Source: Rhodococcus globerulus NBRC 14531 (GTDB lineage Bacteria; Actinomycetota; Actinomycetes; Mycobacteriales; Mycobacteriaceae). From it: a stretch of 64,000 nt of DNA. The stretch's first letter is position 1, and every line of letters starts with the position of its first letter. The position numbers were made by a program, and so were the translations under genes. Of this stretch, positions 47,726-56,998 are shown one piece after another. The stretch is from positions 806,001-870,000 of the forward strand of contig NZ_BCWX01000002.1 in the NCBI RefSeq assembly GCF_001894805.1, given 5' to 3'. Below the pieces are notes generated by a model, which had not been told where the DNA came from, did no database searches, and saw only the letters and a program-made list of their open reading frames with translations.

Positions 47726-47915
47726 GCCCGTTGTCGGTAGTCGTTGATGACCGTGGTGGAAAACCTGTACGACGGTCATCTGGCTCCAGATTCGAGTTGT
47801 TCGACGGCCGGCATTCTCGGCGCGAAATGCGTGCAGAGGTCGCGTACGCACTTGAGGCAATGAATGCACTCACGTAGTCCTGCAACGGAGCGATGGAAAA
47901 CTGCGCGAGCCGGTA

Positions 47916-48122
47916 GTGATAGTTATCGAAGCGCCGAACAGCCAATCTGCATTGATTGTCTCTCATGTGGTGGACCACAGCAGGAGCGAAGAATTGGTTG
48001 CCACGGACCAGGCGGTGCTGGTGGATCTCTTGGCGGACGGAGACGCAGACGAACTCGAGTTCACAATCGTTGGATGCTCTGTTTTTGCCGCGACGGCAAT
48101 CGAGCACTACAGCGCGGGTTGA
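47916..48122 (+). CDS. Small hypothetical protein (68 residues)
   Basis: GTG start, weak ribosome site. The translation (MIVIEAPNSQSALIVSHVVD, later LLADGDADELEFTIVG) has the composition of a real acidic protein. No family recognised. It could also be the remnant of a longer gene, since the region on both sides has no gene and shows signs of decay. Confidence 0.35.
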   Translation: MIVIEAPNSQSALIVSHVVDHSRSEELVATDQAVLVDLLADGDADELEFTIVGCSVFAATAIEHYSAG

Positions 48123-48736
48123 CTACTGACGCTGATGGCCTCGTGCCTGGCACTCTCAACTTCGCGTGGACATTGGGGGGTATTGTCGCGAGATGGTCGC
48201 GCGGTCGCCGGTTCGCGTCGAGCACCTCGTCGACCGACGACATAGACGCTCGGAGTTCCGCTTCGAGGCAGGTTTTGGCTTTGGTCGAGGTTCGAGATGA
48301 TCGCTTGCGTGTCTGCCGCGCCGCTCGGTCAGTTGGGTCGATCGTTTAGTTGGGTGATTGCCGGCAAGGGGTTGCGGAGTCTAGGTTCTGCTGTCTCACT
48401 GTTCTGCTGTCTCACTACTGAAAATTTCAGCGGTACTCGACTTGTGAGTTGCCCCGAACTTACAGTTAATCATTAGCTCCGGCCGCGGAATTTGATTTGT
48501 GACGGAAATTGAGCGGAGCTTCTGCACTGTCTGAGCGTCCAGGGCGAATCACCGATCAGAGACAGTCTCTTGCAGTGCAAATTGCCCTGATCTGTTGGGA
48601 AACGAGAGGTGCGTCCATCAACAATGGCGTTATGTCGGTTACGATTTCTCGATGTAGTTCTCCCTCGGGTAGCCGAATCTGCTTGCCGAGGTGGATAAGG
48701 CGGAAGCGTGGATGATTTATCTCTCTGGCGGCAAGG
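48123..48736. other. Gene-free stretch with a 16-bp tandem duplication
   Basis: No convincing gene is visible. GTTCTGCTGTCTCACT occurs twice head to tail (48385-48400 and 48401-48416). The frames here are short and their composition is not coding-like. The stretch separates the HEAT/MerR operon from the first R gene. Confidence 0.6.
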
Positions 48737-48760
48737 AATCTGTATCTGCTGGTCGAGATT
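48737..48760. promoter_or_regulatory. Palindromic element AATCT-N14-AGATT, copy 1
   Basis: First of four copies in the window. It lies 59-82 bases before the start of the first R gene, in its promoter region. Inner bases share TATCT and GGT with the other copies. A site for an R-type regulator is likely but unproven. Confidence 0.6.
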
Positions 48761-48818
48761 CTTTAATGTCGGATGCTAAAATCGGCGTAGTGCCCAGGTA
48801 TCCGTGAGGAGGTGTGCA

Positions 48819-49130
48819 GTGGCGTTGGAGTCTCAGTCGCATTCACTGCGCGGTGTTTACGGGATCTCGGTGATGTCGGAGCTATCCGGAGTCGGGCCTC
48901 AGACGTTGCGTTTGTACGAGCGGCGGGGGTTGTTGACGCCTACTCGCACTGGTGGTGGAACGCGTCGGTACAGCGAGTCAGATTTGGAGACTTTGCGTCG
49001 TATTACCGGGTTGGTCGATGACGGGGTCAATTTGGTTGGTGTGCGGTTGATTCTTTCGCTCGAGGCGGAGAATTCGGTGCTTGCGGCGCGGATTGCTCAG
49101 TTGAGTGAATCTGCCGACAGCCTTGCTTGA
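48819..49130 (+). CDS. HspR/MerR-like regulator, R copy 1
   Basis: 103 residues from GTG 48819, six bases after GGAGG. The winged helix reads GVYGISVMSELSGVGPQTLRLYERRGLLTPTR, followed by GGTRRYSESDLETLRRITGLVDDGVNLVGVRLIL, as in HspR-type MerR proteins, and a short coiled coil (LSLEAENSVLAARIAQL). A near twin lies at 56638 and a broken third copy at 57729. A degraded X gene converges on its 3' end. HspR proteins repress chaperone genes; here the targets are unknown. Confidence 0.87.
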   Translation: MALESQSHSLRGVYGISVMSELSGVGPQTLRLYERRGLLTPTRTGGGTRRYSESDLETLRRITGLVDDGVNLVGVRLILSLEAENSVLAARIAQLSESADSLA

Positions 49131-49139
49131 TTGAACACG

Positions 49140-49319
49140 CGATTTGCTGGAAGTCTGCGTCTGCAACGATCTTGTTTTCCTCGGACACAAGGATTTTCGT
49201 CGTTATGTCGACCGCGTCCGTGAGCGGTGGTTGTGCGGTTCGGTAAGAAGCTCCGTCGATACGCGGTCGGTGCGGGATTGAAAGAACCGCGGACCGCCCG
49301 TGTTCGGGTGAAATTCTGG
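49140..49319 (-). pseudogene. X-family gene remnant, copy 1 (frameshifted)
   Basis: Two minus-strand frames together match the intact X protein at 57813. The first gives PNTGGPRFFQS and DRVSTELLTEPHNH; after a frameshift, the second gives LTDAVDITTKILVSEENKIVADADFQQIA. X itself reads VRVFQTNIESIPDTLLGEAA, then LVDAFDSAL and GNKIVADADFGDMA. The N-terminal half is missing. As in the other two copies it points tail-to-tail at an R gene. Confidence 0.65.
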
Positions 49320-49359
49320 CGTCGGATGCCGGTGGGGGAGCTTTTGATCGATTGTGGCC

Positions 49360-49401
49360 GGAAACGCCCCACCGCGTGAGTCTGCGAGGTGGGGCGTTTC
49401 C
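49360..49401 (-). terminator. Strong hairpin after the formaldehyde-dehydrogenase-like gene
   Basis: A perfect 14-bp stem: GGAAACGCCCCACC (49360-49373) with GGTGGGGCGTTTCC (49388-49401), 14-base loop. It lies 58 bases beyond the minus-strand gene's stop and marks the border with the X remnant. Confidence 0.75.
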
Positions 49402-49458
49402 AGACTGTGCGACCACCTACTGCGTGACATGCGAAGCCGAGCAGGTGCTCGCAGGTTG

Positions 49459-50646
49459 CTACAGGTGAGGCTTCAGTTGAATCTTGACTGCTCCATCCTG
49501 CTTTTTCTGAAAGATCTCGTACGCGTGCGGTGCCTGTTCCAATGGCAGTTGGTGGGTTGCGAAGGTGTCGACTCCGAGGGGATCGTCGTCCGTCAGGAGC
49601 GGAATGATGTCGTTGACCCACTTCTTGACGTTGGCTTGGCCCATTCGCAGTTGAATCTGCTTGTCGAACAAAGTCATCAGAGGAAGTGGGTCGATCTTTC
49701 CGCCGTACACGCCGATCACCGAGATCGTTCCGCCGCGTCGGACGATGTCAATTGCCGAATACAACGCGCCTAAACGGTCGAGACCGGCGGTGCGCATTGC
49801 CGGTGCGGCAATCGCGTCGGGAAGTAGTCCGATGAATTGCTGCGCGAGCTTCGCGATTGGCGACCCGTGAGCCTCCATGCCGACAGCGTCGATCACGGAA
49901 TCCGTTCCGCGGCCGTCGGTGAGAGCGCGGACGGCGTCGCCGATCTTGTCGCCGTAGTCGTCGAGGTTGAGTGTTTCAACGCCGCGCTTTTCCAGGCGTG
50001 CGAGGCGTTCGGGTACCCGGTCGATGCCGATGACTCGAAACCCTTTGTGTTGAGCAATGCGAGCGGCCATATCTCCGATCGGTCCGAGGCCGAGGATCGT
50101 CACGGAACCACCCGGTGGCACTGCGGCGTACTCAACCGATTGCCAGGCCGTCGGCAGCACGTCGGAAAGGTAGACGAAGCGTGAATCGTCAGGTCCTTCA
50201 GGTACTTTGATATGAGTGAACTGCGCTTGTGGGACCCGCAAGTACTCAGCTTGTCCGCCTGGTACCGAGCCGTAAAGTTCGGAGAATCCGAACAATGCCG
50301 CGCCGGTGCCTTGGTCACGGACCTGCGTCGTTTCGCACTGCGTGTACAAGCTGGAGTTGCACATGAAGCAGTTGCCGCATGAAATTTGGAAGGGGATGAC
50401 GACACGGTCACCGACTTCGAGATCAGTGATGTCGGATCCGATCTCCTCGACAATCCCGATGGGCTCGTGACCGAGGATGTCCCCCGGGTTCATGAACGCG
50501 CCCAAGGTCTCGTACAGGTGTAGGTCGGATCCACAGATGTTTGTGGTCGTGACTTTGATGATGGCGTCGGTGGGTTCGACGATGGTGGGATCGGGAACTG
50601 TTTCGACGCTGATCTTCCGCTTACCTTGCCATGTAACTGCGCGCAC
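49459..50646 (-). CDS. Zinc-dependent alcohol/formaldehyde dehydrogenase family protein
   Basis: 395 residues from GTG 50646, after GAGAAGAGG; an upstream in-frame ATG lacks a ribosome site. Catalytic zinc ligands are in NICGSDLHLYE and GHEPIGIVEEIG; the structural zinc loop is CGNCFMCNSSLYTQC. The NAD-binding loop is ILGLGPIGDMAARIA. The length and long insertions resemble glutathione-independent formaldehyde dehydrogenases. It probably oxidises an aldehyde or alcohol during stress; the catalase gene lies upstream in the same direction. Confidence 0.88.
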   Translation of the reverse strand: MRAVTWQGKRKISVETVPDPTIVEPTDAIIKVTTTNICGSDLHLYETLGAFMNPGDILGHEPIGIVEEIGSDITDLEVGDRVVIPFQISCGNCFMCNSSLYTQCETTQVRDQGTGAALFGFSELYGSVPGGQAEYLRVPQAQFTHIKVPEGPDDSRFVYLSDVLPTAWQSVEYAAVPPGGSVTILGLGPIGDMAARIAQHKGFRVIGIDRVPERLARLEKRGVETLNLDDYGDKIGDAVRALTDGRGTDSVIDAVGMEAHGSPIAKLAQQFIGLLPDAIAAPAMRTAGLDRLGALYSAIDIVRRGGTISVIGVYGGKIDPLPLMTLFDKQIQLRMGQANVKKWVNDIIPLLTDDDPLGVDTFATHQLPLEQAPHAYEIFQKKQDGAVKIQLKPHL

Positions 50647-50747
50647 GTTGATCGACCTCTTCTCGCTGGAATGTTGTCGCCGTTCGCCTGCCCTAAACGA
50701 CTGAAGTGCAAACAAAATCGGCCGGGCCATCAGTGGCTCGTCACGTG

Positions 50748-50764
50748 CCCTGGAGTCTCCAGGG
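50748..50764. promoter_or_regulatory. Perfect 17-bp palindrome before the dehydrogenase gene
   Basis: CCCTGGAG-T-CTCCAGGG, 102-118 bases before the dehydrogenase start. Either an operator or part of the transcript end of the catalase gene. Confidence 0.4.
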
Positions 50765-50773
50765 CTATGGGTT

Positions 50774-50797
50774 TACATGGGGAACCATCCCCATGTA
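50774..50797 (-). terminator. 10-bp inverted repeat between catalase and dehydrogenase genes
   Basis: TACATGGGGA and TCCCCATGTA pair perfectly around ACCA. It is 113 bases after the catalase stop. It may end the catalase transcript or serve as an operator; no U-tract on the expected side. Confidence 0.4.
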
Positions 50798-50909
50798 CGA
50801 AGAAGAACGACGGAGAATGGCTCCTCTGCAGTTACAGAACTGATCTTCCTCGGCGGTGCAGCGTGACTGCCGATTTCGGCCGCACCGGGAGCCGCTCACT
50901 GACAACTTG

Positions 50910-53057
50910 TCAGAGTCGGCTCCATACTCGATGCGACTTGAGCAGTGTGACCACTTGTTCAAGTACCGATACGCTGTCCTCGCCGGTCACGACGCCGTCC
51001 GCCGCAGTGAGTTCTGCGGTTTCGAGAAGTTCCGTCGCGTCATTCCATGCGCCGATGGCCTTGCCGTGCCGGAACATTTCCGACAGGAGGATATTCACTC
51101 GTGGGTCTGCAGGTGCCCCGGCGAGCAGGAGAGCGTCGAATTCGATCGATCGTGCGGTATCGAAGGTGCGCGAGACGGGGACAGTGACCGAGTCCGAGAC
51201 CAATTCACCGCCGTGGGGGCCGATCACCAATGGCACCATTGCGTCGGCTGCTATAGCTGACACCGCTGCGGTGACTGCGGCGAGGTCGGAGTTCTCATCG
51301 GCGACGATGCCGATCACCCGGCCGGTGACCGGCCATTGCGCGCCGATCTGGGACAGGGCAGGGCTAGGTGTCGGTGCGTCGTCGAACGGGACGGACGGCT
51401 TCGGGGCCGGGAGGCCAAGGCCCGCGGCGACCTTCGCGCACAGGTCGGGATCGATGTTGGCGATCACACCGAGGGCTCGTTCCTTGATCGTTTGTTCGTA
51501 GCACTTTCCTAGTTCAAAGGTGTACGCCTGTGCCACATGGTCTTGTTCGATGACAGTGAGACTGCTGTAAAACAGGCGCGCCTGTGAGTAGTGGTCGTCG
51601 AATGTTGCTGGCGCGCCGCGAAGTTTTGTAGCGGCCTCGAGCGCTACCGGTACTTCGACGAATGCGCCGACTTCTGCGCCGGCCATGAAGGGACAACCGC
51701 CGTCGAGGGAGTTCGGCTTGTAGGGGGCGACACCGGAATGTACTGCGCTTTGGTGCATTCCGTCGCGGAACGTGTCGTTGACCGGTGCGTGTGGGCGGTT
51801 GATCGGGATCTGACCGAAGTTGGGTCCACCCAGCCGGCTGATCTGGGTGTCCAGGTAGGAGAACAGGCGGGCCTGTAGTAGCGGGTCGTCGGTGACGTCG
51901 ATACCGGGCACGAGGTGCCCTGGGTGGAAGGCGATCTGTTCGGTTTCGGCGAAGAAATTGGTCGGGTTCGCGTTGAGCGTCATCACCCCGATCGGTTGAA
52001 CCGGGGCCAGTTCTTCAGGAACGAACTTGGTGGGATCGAGGAGGTCGATGCCCTCGAACATCTGCTCGGGGGTGTCGGGGAAGATTTGGATGCCCAGTTC
52101 CCATTCCGGGTACGCACCGGCTTCGATGGCGTCGGCGAGATCGCGGCGGTGGAAGTCGGGATCGAATCCGTTGATCAGTTGTGCTTCTTCCCATACCACC
52201 GAGTGCACGCCCAGGCGGGGCTTCCAGTGGAACTTCACGAGCGAGGTTTCTCCGTCGTCGTTGAGAAGCCGGAAGGTGTGAACGCCGAATCCTTCCATCA
52301 TTCGATACGACCGGGGGATACCGCGGTCGGACATGTTCCAGAGGGTGTGCGCGGTGGCTTCGGTGTGGAGGGAGACGAAATCCCAGAACGTGTCGTGTGC
52401 GCTTTGTGCTTGCGGGATCTCGCGGTCGGGATGTGGTTTCGCGGCATGGATGATGTCGGGGAATTTGATTCCGTCTTGGATGAAGAAGACCGGGATGTTG
52501 TTGCCGACCAGGTCGAATGTTCCTTCGGCTGTGTAGAACTTGGTGGCGAAGCCGCGAGTGTCTCGGACCGCGTCTGCGGAGCCGCGTGAGCCGAGCACTG
52601 TGGAGAAGCGGACGAATACGGGGGTTTCGACTCCTCTGCGGAGGAAGCCTGCTTTAGTCACTTTTTCAGCGGCACCGAAGGCGCGGAACACTCCGTGGGC
52701 GCCGGCGCCGCGGGCGTGGACGACGCGCTCGGGGATCCGCTCGTGATCGAAGTGGGTGATCTTTTCCCGTAAGTGGTGGTCCTGGAGCAGAGTTGGGCCG
52801 CGTTCTCCGGCTTTGAGGGAGTGGTCTGTGTCGTAAAGGCGGGCGCCCTGTGCGGTGGTCAGATATTCGCCCTGCTGCGAGCGCGCCGACGGTGGTCCTT
52901 CGACAGCTGCGGCTGTCGCAGTGCGCAGTTGAGGGGAGCGTTGATCGGCCTTCGGGGGCAACGGAATGCGTGGCTTGACCGGTTCCTCCAGCGGCGGAGT
53001 CGCCTGGCCGGGCGCTCCGGAGATCGGAGGGCTCTTTTTAGATATTTTTTTGGACAC
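50910..53057 (-). CDS. katE: Large-subunit catalase with C-terminal glutaminase-like domain
   Basis: 715 residues from GTG 53057, after GAGGAG. The catalase core begins around residue 80: [14 protein letters not shown] has the haem-side histidine, [12 protein letters not shown] the asparagine, and [14 protein letters not shown] the haem-ligand tyrosine. Residues 560-715 form the DJ-1/class-I glutaminase-like domain found in large catalases ([32 protein letters not shown]). It removes hydrogen peroxide. The N-terminal 60 residues are Lys/Pro-rich. Confidence 0.93.
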   Translation of the reverse strand: MSKKISKKSPPISGAPGQATPPLEEPVKPRIPLPPKADQRSPQLRTATAAAVEGPPSARSQQGEYLTTAQGARLYDTDHSLKAGERGPTLLQDHHLREKITHFDHERIPERVVHARGAGAHGVFRAFGAAEKVTKAGFLRRGVETPVFVRFSTVLGSRGSADAVRDTRGFATKFYTAEGTFDLVGNNIPVFFIQDGIKFPDIIHAAKPHPDREIPQAQSAHDTFWDFVSLHTEATAHTLWNMSDRGIPRSYRMMEGFGVHTFRLLNDDGETSLVKFHWKPRLGVHSVVWEEAQLINGFDPDFHRRDLADAIEAGAYPEWELGIQIFPDTPEQMFEGIDLLDPTKFVPEELAPVQPIGVMTLNANPTNFFAETEQIAFHPGHLVPGIDVTDDPLLQARLFSYLDTQISRLGGPNFGQIPINRPHAPVNDTFRDGMHQSAVHSGVAPYKPNSLDGGCPFMAGAEVGAFVEVPVALEAATKLRGAPATFDDHYSQARLFYSSLTVIEQDHVAQAYTFELGKCYEQTIKERALGVIANIDPDLCAKVAAGLGLPAPKPSVPFDDAPTPSPALSQIGAQWPVTGRVIGIVADENSDLAAVTAAVSAIAADAMVPLVIGPHGGELVSDSVTVPVSRTFDTARSIEFDALLLAGAPADPRVNILLSEMFRHGKAIGAWNDATELLETAELTAADGVVTGEDSVSVLEQVVTLLKSHRVWSRL

Positions 53058-53407
53058 GATGACTCCTCGATTCTCTGTCAGAAACTTGTCAGAAATATGT
53101 GTCGTGGAGAGAGCGCGGGAGCGCACTTTGCGGTAGGGCTTTTTCCGTTCCCGATGAAGTGTCGGTACGGGGTGAACCTCGACGAATGGATCAATCGCGG
53201 AAATTTTGGCTCGCCCGCATTTCACTCCGTCAGCGATGCGTGTTGCTGTTCAACCCGGTGGTACGGGCCAGTGATGTTTTGTGGATCAGCGAATATCGTT
53301 GGAATCCCCGAACGCTGCCTATTTCTGATCATCACGCACGTCGGGTACGGTGCGGTAGCTTGTCCAAGAAAACCTTCCTGCGGTGCGGGTATCGCCTCTG
53401 GTCCGCT
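53058..53407. other. Gene-free stretch before katE
   Basis: 350 bases upstream of the catalase start. CTTGTCAG and TCTGTCAG form an imperfect direct repeat near 53077-53093 and may belong to the promoter. No gene or RNA recognised. Confidence 0.5.
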
Positions 53408-53590
53408 CTATCGCGAGTGTGGATCGGTTGCAGGTCCTTGTGTGGTGGCGCCGCCCTCGTCGGACCAGGTTTCGCCGCCGGAAGGATCCGATTGCACGTC
53501 CCCGACTGCGTTTTCGCTGCTGGGATCTGTGTGGACAGTCTCGATGTCGTCGGGTGGACCCTCGCCTGTACGTGCTTGCTTGTCGGTCAA
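53408..53590 (-). CDS. Small acidic hydrophilic protein
   Basis: 60 residues from TTG 53590, chosen because GGAGG lies four bases before it; ATG 53608 would give 66 residues but has no ribosome site. The C-terminal GGETWSDEGGATTQGPAT matches, from memory, a conserved tail (SDEGGATPEGPA type) of small actinobacterial proteins of unknown role. Disordered by composition. Confidence 0.6.
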   Translation of the reverse strand: MTDKQARTGEGPPDDIETVHTDPSSENAVGDVQSDPSGGETWSDEGGATTQGPATDPHSR

Positions 53591-53728
53591 AGTACCTCCG
53601 GGGTTCATCTCGGCTCGTCGGCCGAGGGGAATCGACTATCGTTGCTGCCGTCCATGTTTCGCGCCTGGCATTCAGTTATTCGAGATGCGACGATGCTCGA
53701 CGTGTCTCATGCGCGAAGTGGCTGAAGT

Positions 53729-53998
53729 TCACATCGGGTCCTCGTGAGTGAGAGCCCGGTAGCTTTTTGCGCCAGCTCGGTCCACTGCTGCTTTCACGAC
53801 GGCGAAAACTGCTCCCTGGAGCGCCGCCGCGATCAGGACTTCTTTGCTCGATCTGTTGAGATCTTGCGGGTCGGGGGCTTTTTCGTCATGCCCGACGCGC
53901 TTCCAGATCTGTTGAAACACCGCTCCAGCGGCGATTCCACCAATCACGCTCGTTGCGAGGGAAAGCGGTTTGTACATTGCTTTGGTTATTGCGCTCAT
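53729..53998 (-). CDS. DUF4235 membrane protein
   Basis: 89 residues, ATG after GGAGGAATTCACACA. SVIGGIAAGAVFQQIWKRV and LIAAALQGAVFAVVKAAVDRAGA are the two characteristic segments of DUF4235, a small actinobacterial membrane family often found with stress genes. Function unknown. Confidence 0.85.
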   Translation of the reverse strand: MSAITKAMYKPLSLATSVIGGIAAGAVFQQIWKRVGHDEKAPDPQDLNRSSKEVLIAAALQGAVFAVVKAAVDRAGAKSYRALTHEDPM

Positions 53999-54196
53999 TG
54001 TGTGAATTCCTCCATTGATGTCGTTCTGTTAGAAGGAAGCGATCGCTGCGGCGCCGAGCGATGTTCTGCCATGATCGAACCCGGCAACAAGCGTTGCTGC
54101 CGTTGGAAGATGCGATGTTCGCGTTGCGTCACGGTTCCGGAGTTCTCCTCACTTATCGCCGGTAGCTATCCGGCTGAACGCCGTACAACGGCGGGT

Positions 54197-54348
54197 TCAG
54201 TCTTGGCGCGCTTTGTCGGCTGACTCTTGGCTGATGAGTAAGTCTTCGGTGAGGTGTGGATGGTTGTATGCGCTCAGTCGTTTCTGCGGCACTGCAGCCA
54301 CGTTCGCGCCGTCGTCAGTGCTCAGTCCCGGTATCGTGAATCGGACAT
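54197..54348 (-). pseudogene. dps remnant (ferritin-like DNA-protection protein)
   Basis: The start region after GAGAGGAAGACGT-ATG gives, after a one-base shift, FTIPGLSTDDGANVAAVPQKRL, then SAYNHPHLT, the usual N-terminus of actinobacterial Dps. It then jumps to EDLLISQESADKARQD, which resembles the far C-terminus. About 100 codons, with the ferroxidase residues, are missing. Two lesions (frameshift at the start, large internal deletion) make this a dead gene. Confidence 0.75.
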
Positions 54349-54435
54349 ACGTCTTCCTCTCTTGAGATGTCGAACTGTTCGCGCGAATGTGTGCGTGCAG
54401 TTGCGGCATCATCGCCAAAGATCGTCTCTGTCTGT

Positions 54436-54579
54436 TCAGCCGATGCTTGCGGCCAATTCCTTCCTCATGGGGTCCCCGAACATCGGGGCGATCCGGAACT
54501 CGAGCTCCCGGTGTTCACAGTTGAACTTCCGGGGTTTGATCGCGCCGGGCCGAGCGGACTGGATGTCGATCGCTGTCAT
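54436..54579 (-). CDS. Y-family small protein, copy 1 (47 residues)
   Basis: ATG 54579 follows AGGAGG after three bases. The protein starts MTAIDI and ends IAPMFGDPMRKELAASIG. A second protein of 48 residues at 57220 shares MTAIDI, the glycine at 12, and the end pattern IA-(F)G-P-EL-IG. Two such short frames keeping the same start, length and end argue for a real gene family. Palindromic elements lie 58 and 213 bases upstream. No function recognised. Confidence 0.6.
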   Translation of the reverse strand: MTAIDIQSARPGAIKPRKFNCEHRELEFRIAPMFGDPMRKELAASIG

Positions 54580-54636
54580 CGTCCTCCTGAAGCCAAGTGT
54601 GCAGTAGCGGCAGTATGTGCAGTTTCAGGCGCTCTA

Positions 54637-54660
54637 AATCTATATCAGGAGAAGTAGATA
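54637..54660. promoter_or_regulatory. Palindromic element AATCT-N14-AGATA, copy 2
   Basis: 58 bases upstream of the Y copy 1 start (minus strand). The left part AATCTATATC is identical to copy 4. Confidence 0.55.
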
Positions 54661-54791
54661 ATTGGCAAGCCTGGACGGGCGAAACTGGAGGCGAAAACAT
54701 GGTTTGCATCACCAGTTTTTGGGCCGTTGCCAGATGAAATGCTTGTTTGTGTCGCATTTGGGGGGCGAAACCTCCCCTTCCCCTTCCGTGA

Positions 54792-54815
54792 AATCTGTGT
54801 CTTACGGGATAGATT
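54792..54815. promoter_or_regulatory. Palindromic element AATCT-N14-AGATT, copy 3
   Basis: 132 bases to the right of copy 2. The inner TACGGG is shared with copy 4. No gene start is close on the right side; it may act with copy 2 on Y copy 1. Confidence 0.55.
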
Positions 54816-55547
54816 TATTGCTGTCGATTGATGAGCTCCGGGTCGCAGATTGTGCCTGAAACGTCTGCAGTGACATTGAAGCGGTGCTGCTTGATGCCCT
54901 GCCGGTCGTGCAGTGCACATCGAGATTGGGGCGAGAAACGTGTTGCGCAATGGATTATCCGACAGTTTCACTGAGTAGGAAGAGTCTGCTGCGGAGCTGG
55001 CGGTGGACCCCAATTTCCACGCGGGTTAGATGTTTCCGGCTCACCGATACAGCCGAACGTTATCTGGTGAAAAACACTCGCAATTGGGAACGTAGTCGCT
55101 GCGTAATCGCTTGCGCAGTCATAGGTTCGGCACTGATTGTCGGCGGTAGCCGAATGTCGACGCCACTCGCTGTAGTTGACACATCGACTGTGAGAGGTGA
55201 GCGGTGCCAGGGGCCGGGATTCTCCTCTGTGGCGAGTTAGTGCAGTCGGATGTGCGGTCCTTCGGAGTCGATATGGGCGATCGACAAGGCTGCGGGATCC
55301 GGCGCGGCCGCTACTGGGTGAGACGCTCGACTAGGCGGTAAGACTCGCGGCGGTGTGTTCTCGGGTGCCCGGCACCGGTGGCATTCGTCGATCGCCATAT
55401 GTGGCGGGCTCACTATGTGCCGGCAGTTCGTCGGCCCGGATGATGGAGTGGGCTGGGAGTTCGAGTATTCTTCGATCCCGGTCGGGAGTCGGCGCTCCGA
55501 CCTGCGCGTAGATGATTTTTATGGTGACACTGCGGGTGGAAGGAAGA

Positions 55548-56294
55548 ATGGCAGTGGAGACATCGGAGAAGTCGGTTCTGGATGTTTATGGGCGGATTTC
55601 GCAGGTGGCGCGGACGGTGCACGGAACGCTTACCGGTGGTGTTATGGCACCGTCGGAGGTGCTCGAGGAGGTCGCCGAGGCTGCGGTGAAACTGCTCCAT
55701 GGTGTCGATCATGCGGGGATCACCTTGGTGCGCCGCCATCGTCCTGGACATCGTCCTGAGCATTTCGAGTCGGCTGAAGCGACCGGTAGAGTGCCGACGC
55801 GGTTCGACGAATTGCAGCACGAGCACGGTGAGGGGCCGTGTTTCGATGCGATCTGGTCTCGTCAGACGGTGCGGATAGTCGACGTGATTTCGGATTCGCG
55901 GTGGCCCGCGTTTATGACTGCGGTGTGGGAGCAGACTCCGGTTCGGTCTGTGTTGTCGATCCAGCTTTATACCGATGGCGACGAACTCGGCGCGTTGAAC
56001 CTGTTCTCGGACAATGCCGGCGGGTTCGACGCCGAAACGGAAGAGCAGGCGATCAATCTGGCTACCCATGCGGCCATTGCGCTTTCGAGTGCACGTCGCG
56101 GTGAGCAGTTTCGCAGTGCGCTGGCCTCACGTGATCTGATCGGCCAAGCCAAGGGCATGCTCATGGAACGTTTCGACGTCGATGCCATAGCGGCGTTTCA
56201 GATGCTTCGAACGCTCTCGCAGGAGATGAACGTGTCCGTGCTCGAGTTGGCGAGAAGGGTGGTCCTCCGCGAGGTTCCGGTTGGTAACGAGTAA
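55548..56294 (+). CDS. GAF-ANTAR domain regulator
   Basis: 248 residues from ATG 55548, after GGAAGGAAGA. A GAF domain covers residues 20-185 (VDHAGITLVRR, GEGPCFDAIW, VRSVLSIQLY, GALNLFSDNAGGF). An ANTAR RNA-binding domain ends the protein (SRDLIGQAKGMLMERFDVDAIAAFQMLRTLSQEMN). ANTAR proteins bind paired hairpins in nascent RNA and prevent termination; the GAF domain senses a ligand or redox state. Its target in this stress region is unknown. Confidence 0.9.
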   Translation: MAVETSEKSVLDVYGRISQVARTVHGTLTGGVMAPSEVLEEVAEAAVKLLHGVDHAGITLVRRHRPGHRPEHFESAEATGRVPTRFDELQHEHGEGPCFDAIWSRQTVRIVDVISDSRWPAFMTAVWEQTPVRSVLSIQLYTDGDELGALNLFSDNAGGFDAETEEQAINLATHAAIALSSARRGEQFRSALASRDLIGQAKGMLMERFDVDAIAAFQMLRTLSQEMNVSVLELARRVVLREVPVGNE

Positions 56295-56417
56295 CGCCGA
56301 ATATGGGAAGTGTTTCGCTGGGAAATGTTGTGGCAGAGCAGTTTCGCTGCTCTCTGCCTGATGGATGCGTGGCCGGCGACCCATCGGGCAGGGAGTGCGC
56401 CTAGTTCGGCCCCGTTG

Positions 56418-56654
56418 GTTCGATTCTTTCAGGCCGAAATCGACGGCGTATCGGATCAACGTCTCGCCGAAGCGACACACCAAAGGCTCGTCGACGCTTT
56501 CGATTCTGCCCTCCATCACCTTGAGGCTCTCGGCAACAAGTTGTTGCCGATGTTGACTTCGGGAGTATCAGCAGCCCCGCGACGTCACTCCCAGCTGATG
56601 TCGCCGGTCTCGACAATCAAAGCTGAGCGTCGGCCGATTAGTGCATCTGATTGA
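56418..56654 (+). pseudogene. X-family gene remnant, copy 2 (5'-truncated)
   Basis: The frame carries VRFFQAEIDGVSDQRLAEAT, then LVDAFDSALHHLEALGNK, clearly the C-terminal half of X (VRVFQTNIESIPDTLLGEAA, LVDAFDSALTRLEADGNK). Sequence before it does not match X, and no start or ribosome site is present. Its 3' end overlaps that of R copy 2 on the other strand, as in the other pairs. Confidence 0.7.
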
Positions 56655-56928
56655 TCCGCGTCGCAAGAGCTGCGTTCTCGGCCTCGAGTGAGAGGATCAA
56701 TCCGATTCCGACTAAGTTCACTCCGTTGGCGATCAATTCGCTAATGCGACGTAGCGTGGTCAGATCCGCTTCGCTGTAGCGGCGGGTTCCGCCATCGGTG
56801 CGCGTCGGGGTCAACAACCCTCTTCGGTCGTAGAGCCTTAAGGTCTGCGGTCCGATGCCGGACAACTCCGACATCACCGAGATCCCGTACACGCCGCGCA
56901 GTGAGGGCGGTTGACGTTCGAAAGTCAC
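56638..56928 (-). CDS. HspR/MerR-like regulator, R copy 2
   Basis: 96 residues from GTG 56928, preceded by ATGAGGAGGTTCACC; the ATG in that sequence is part of the ribosome site, not the start. It is nearly the same as R copy 1: SLRGVYGISVMSELSGIGPQ, TLRLYDRRGLLTPTR, GGTRRYSEADLTTLRRI, GVNLVGIGLILSLEAENAAL. It ends NQMH. The palindromic element copy 4 lies 71 bases upstream. Convergent with an X remnant. Confidence 0.87.
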   Translation of the reverse strand: MTFERQPPSLRGVYGISVMSELSGIGPQTLRLYDRRGLLTPTRTDGGTRRYSEADLTTLRRISELIANGVNLVGIGLILSLEAENAALATRINQMH

Positions 56929-56998
56929 GGTGAACCTCCTCATCGTAATCGGCTGATCGTAATGGGTTGTCACGCGACCTTAACATCTGTGACCATAA

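Larger units (their letters stand above)
54580..55547. other. Gene-poor stretch with two palindromic elements
   Basis: 968 bases. Apart from the AATCT-N14-AGAT elements at 54637 and 54792 I see no supported gene; the short plus-strand frames (e.g. 54884-55240) have no ribosome site or recognisable sequence. The last 100 bases hold the promoter of the GAF-ANTAR gene. Confidence 0.5.

Noticed and set aside
47864-48349. 161-codon plus-strand frame
   Set aside because: Composition (Arg/Gly/Cys-rich) is not coding-like; the overlapping 68-residue frame in another phase looks better.
54884-55240. 118-codon plus-strand frame in the gene-poor stretch
   Set aside because: No ribosome site, no recognisable sequence, and many rare residues such as Cys and Trp in unlikely places.
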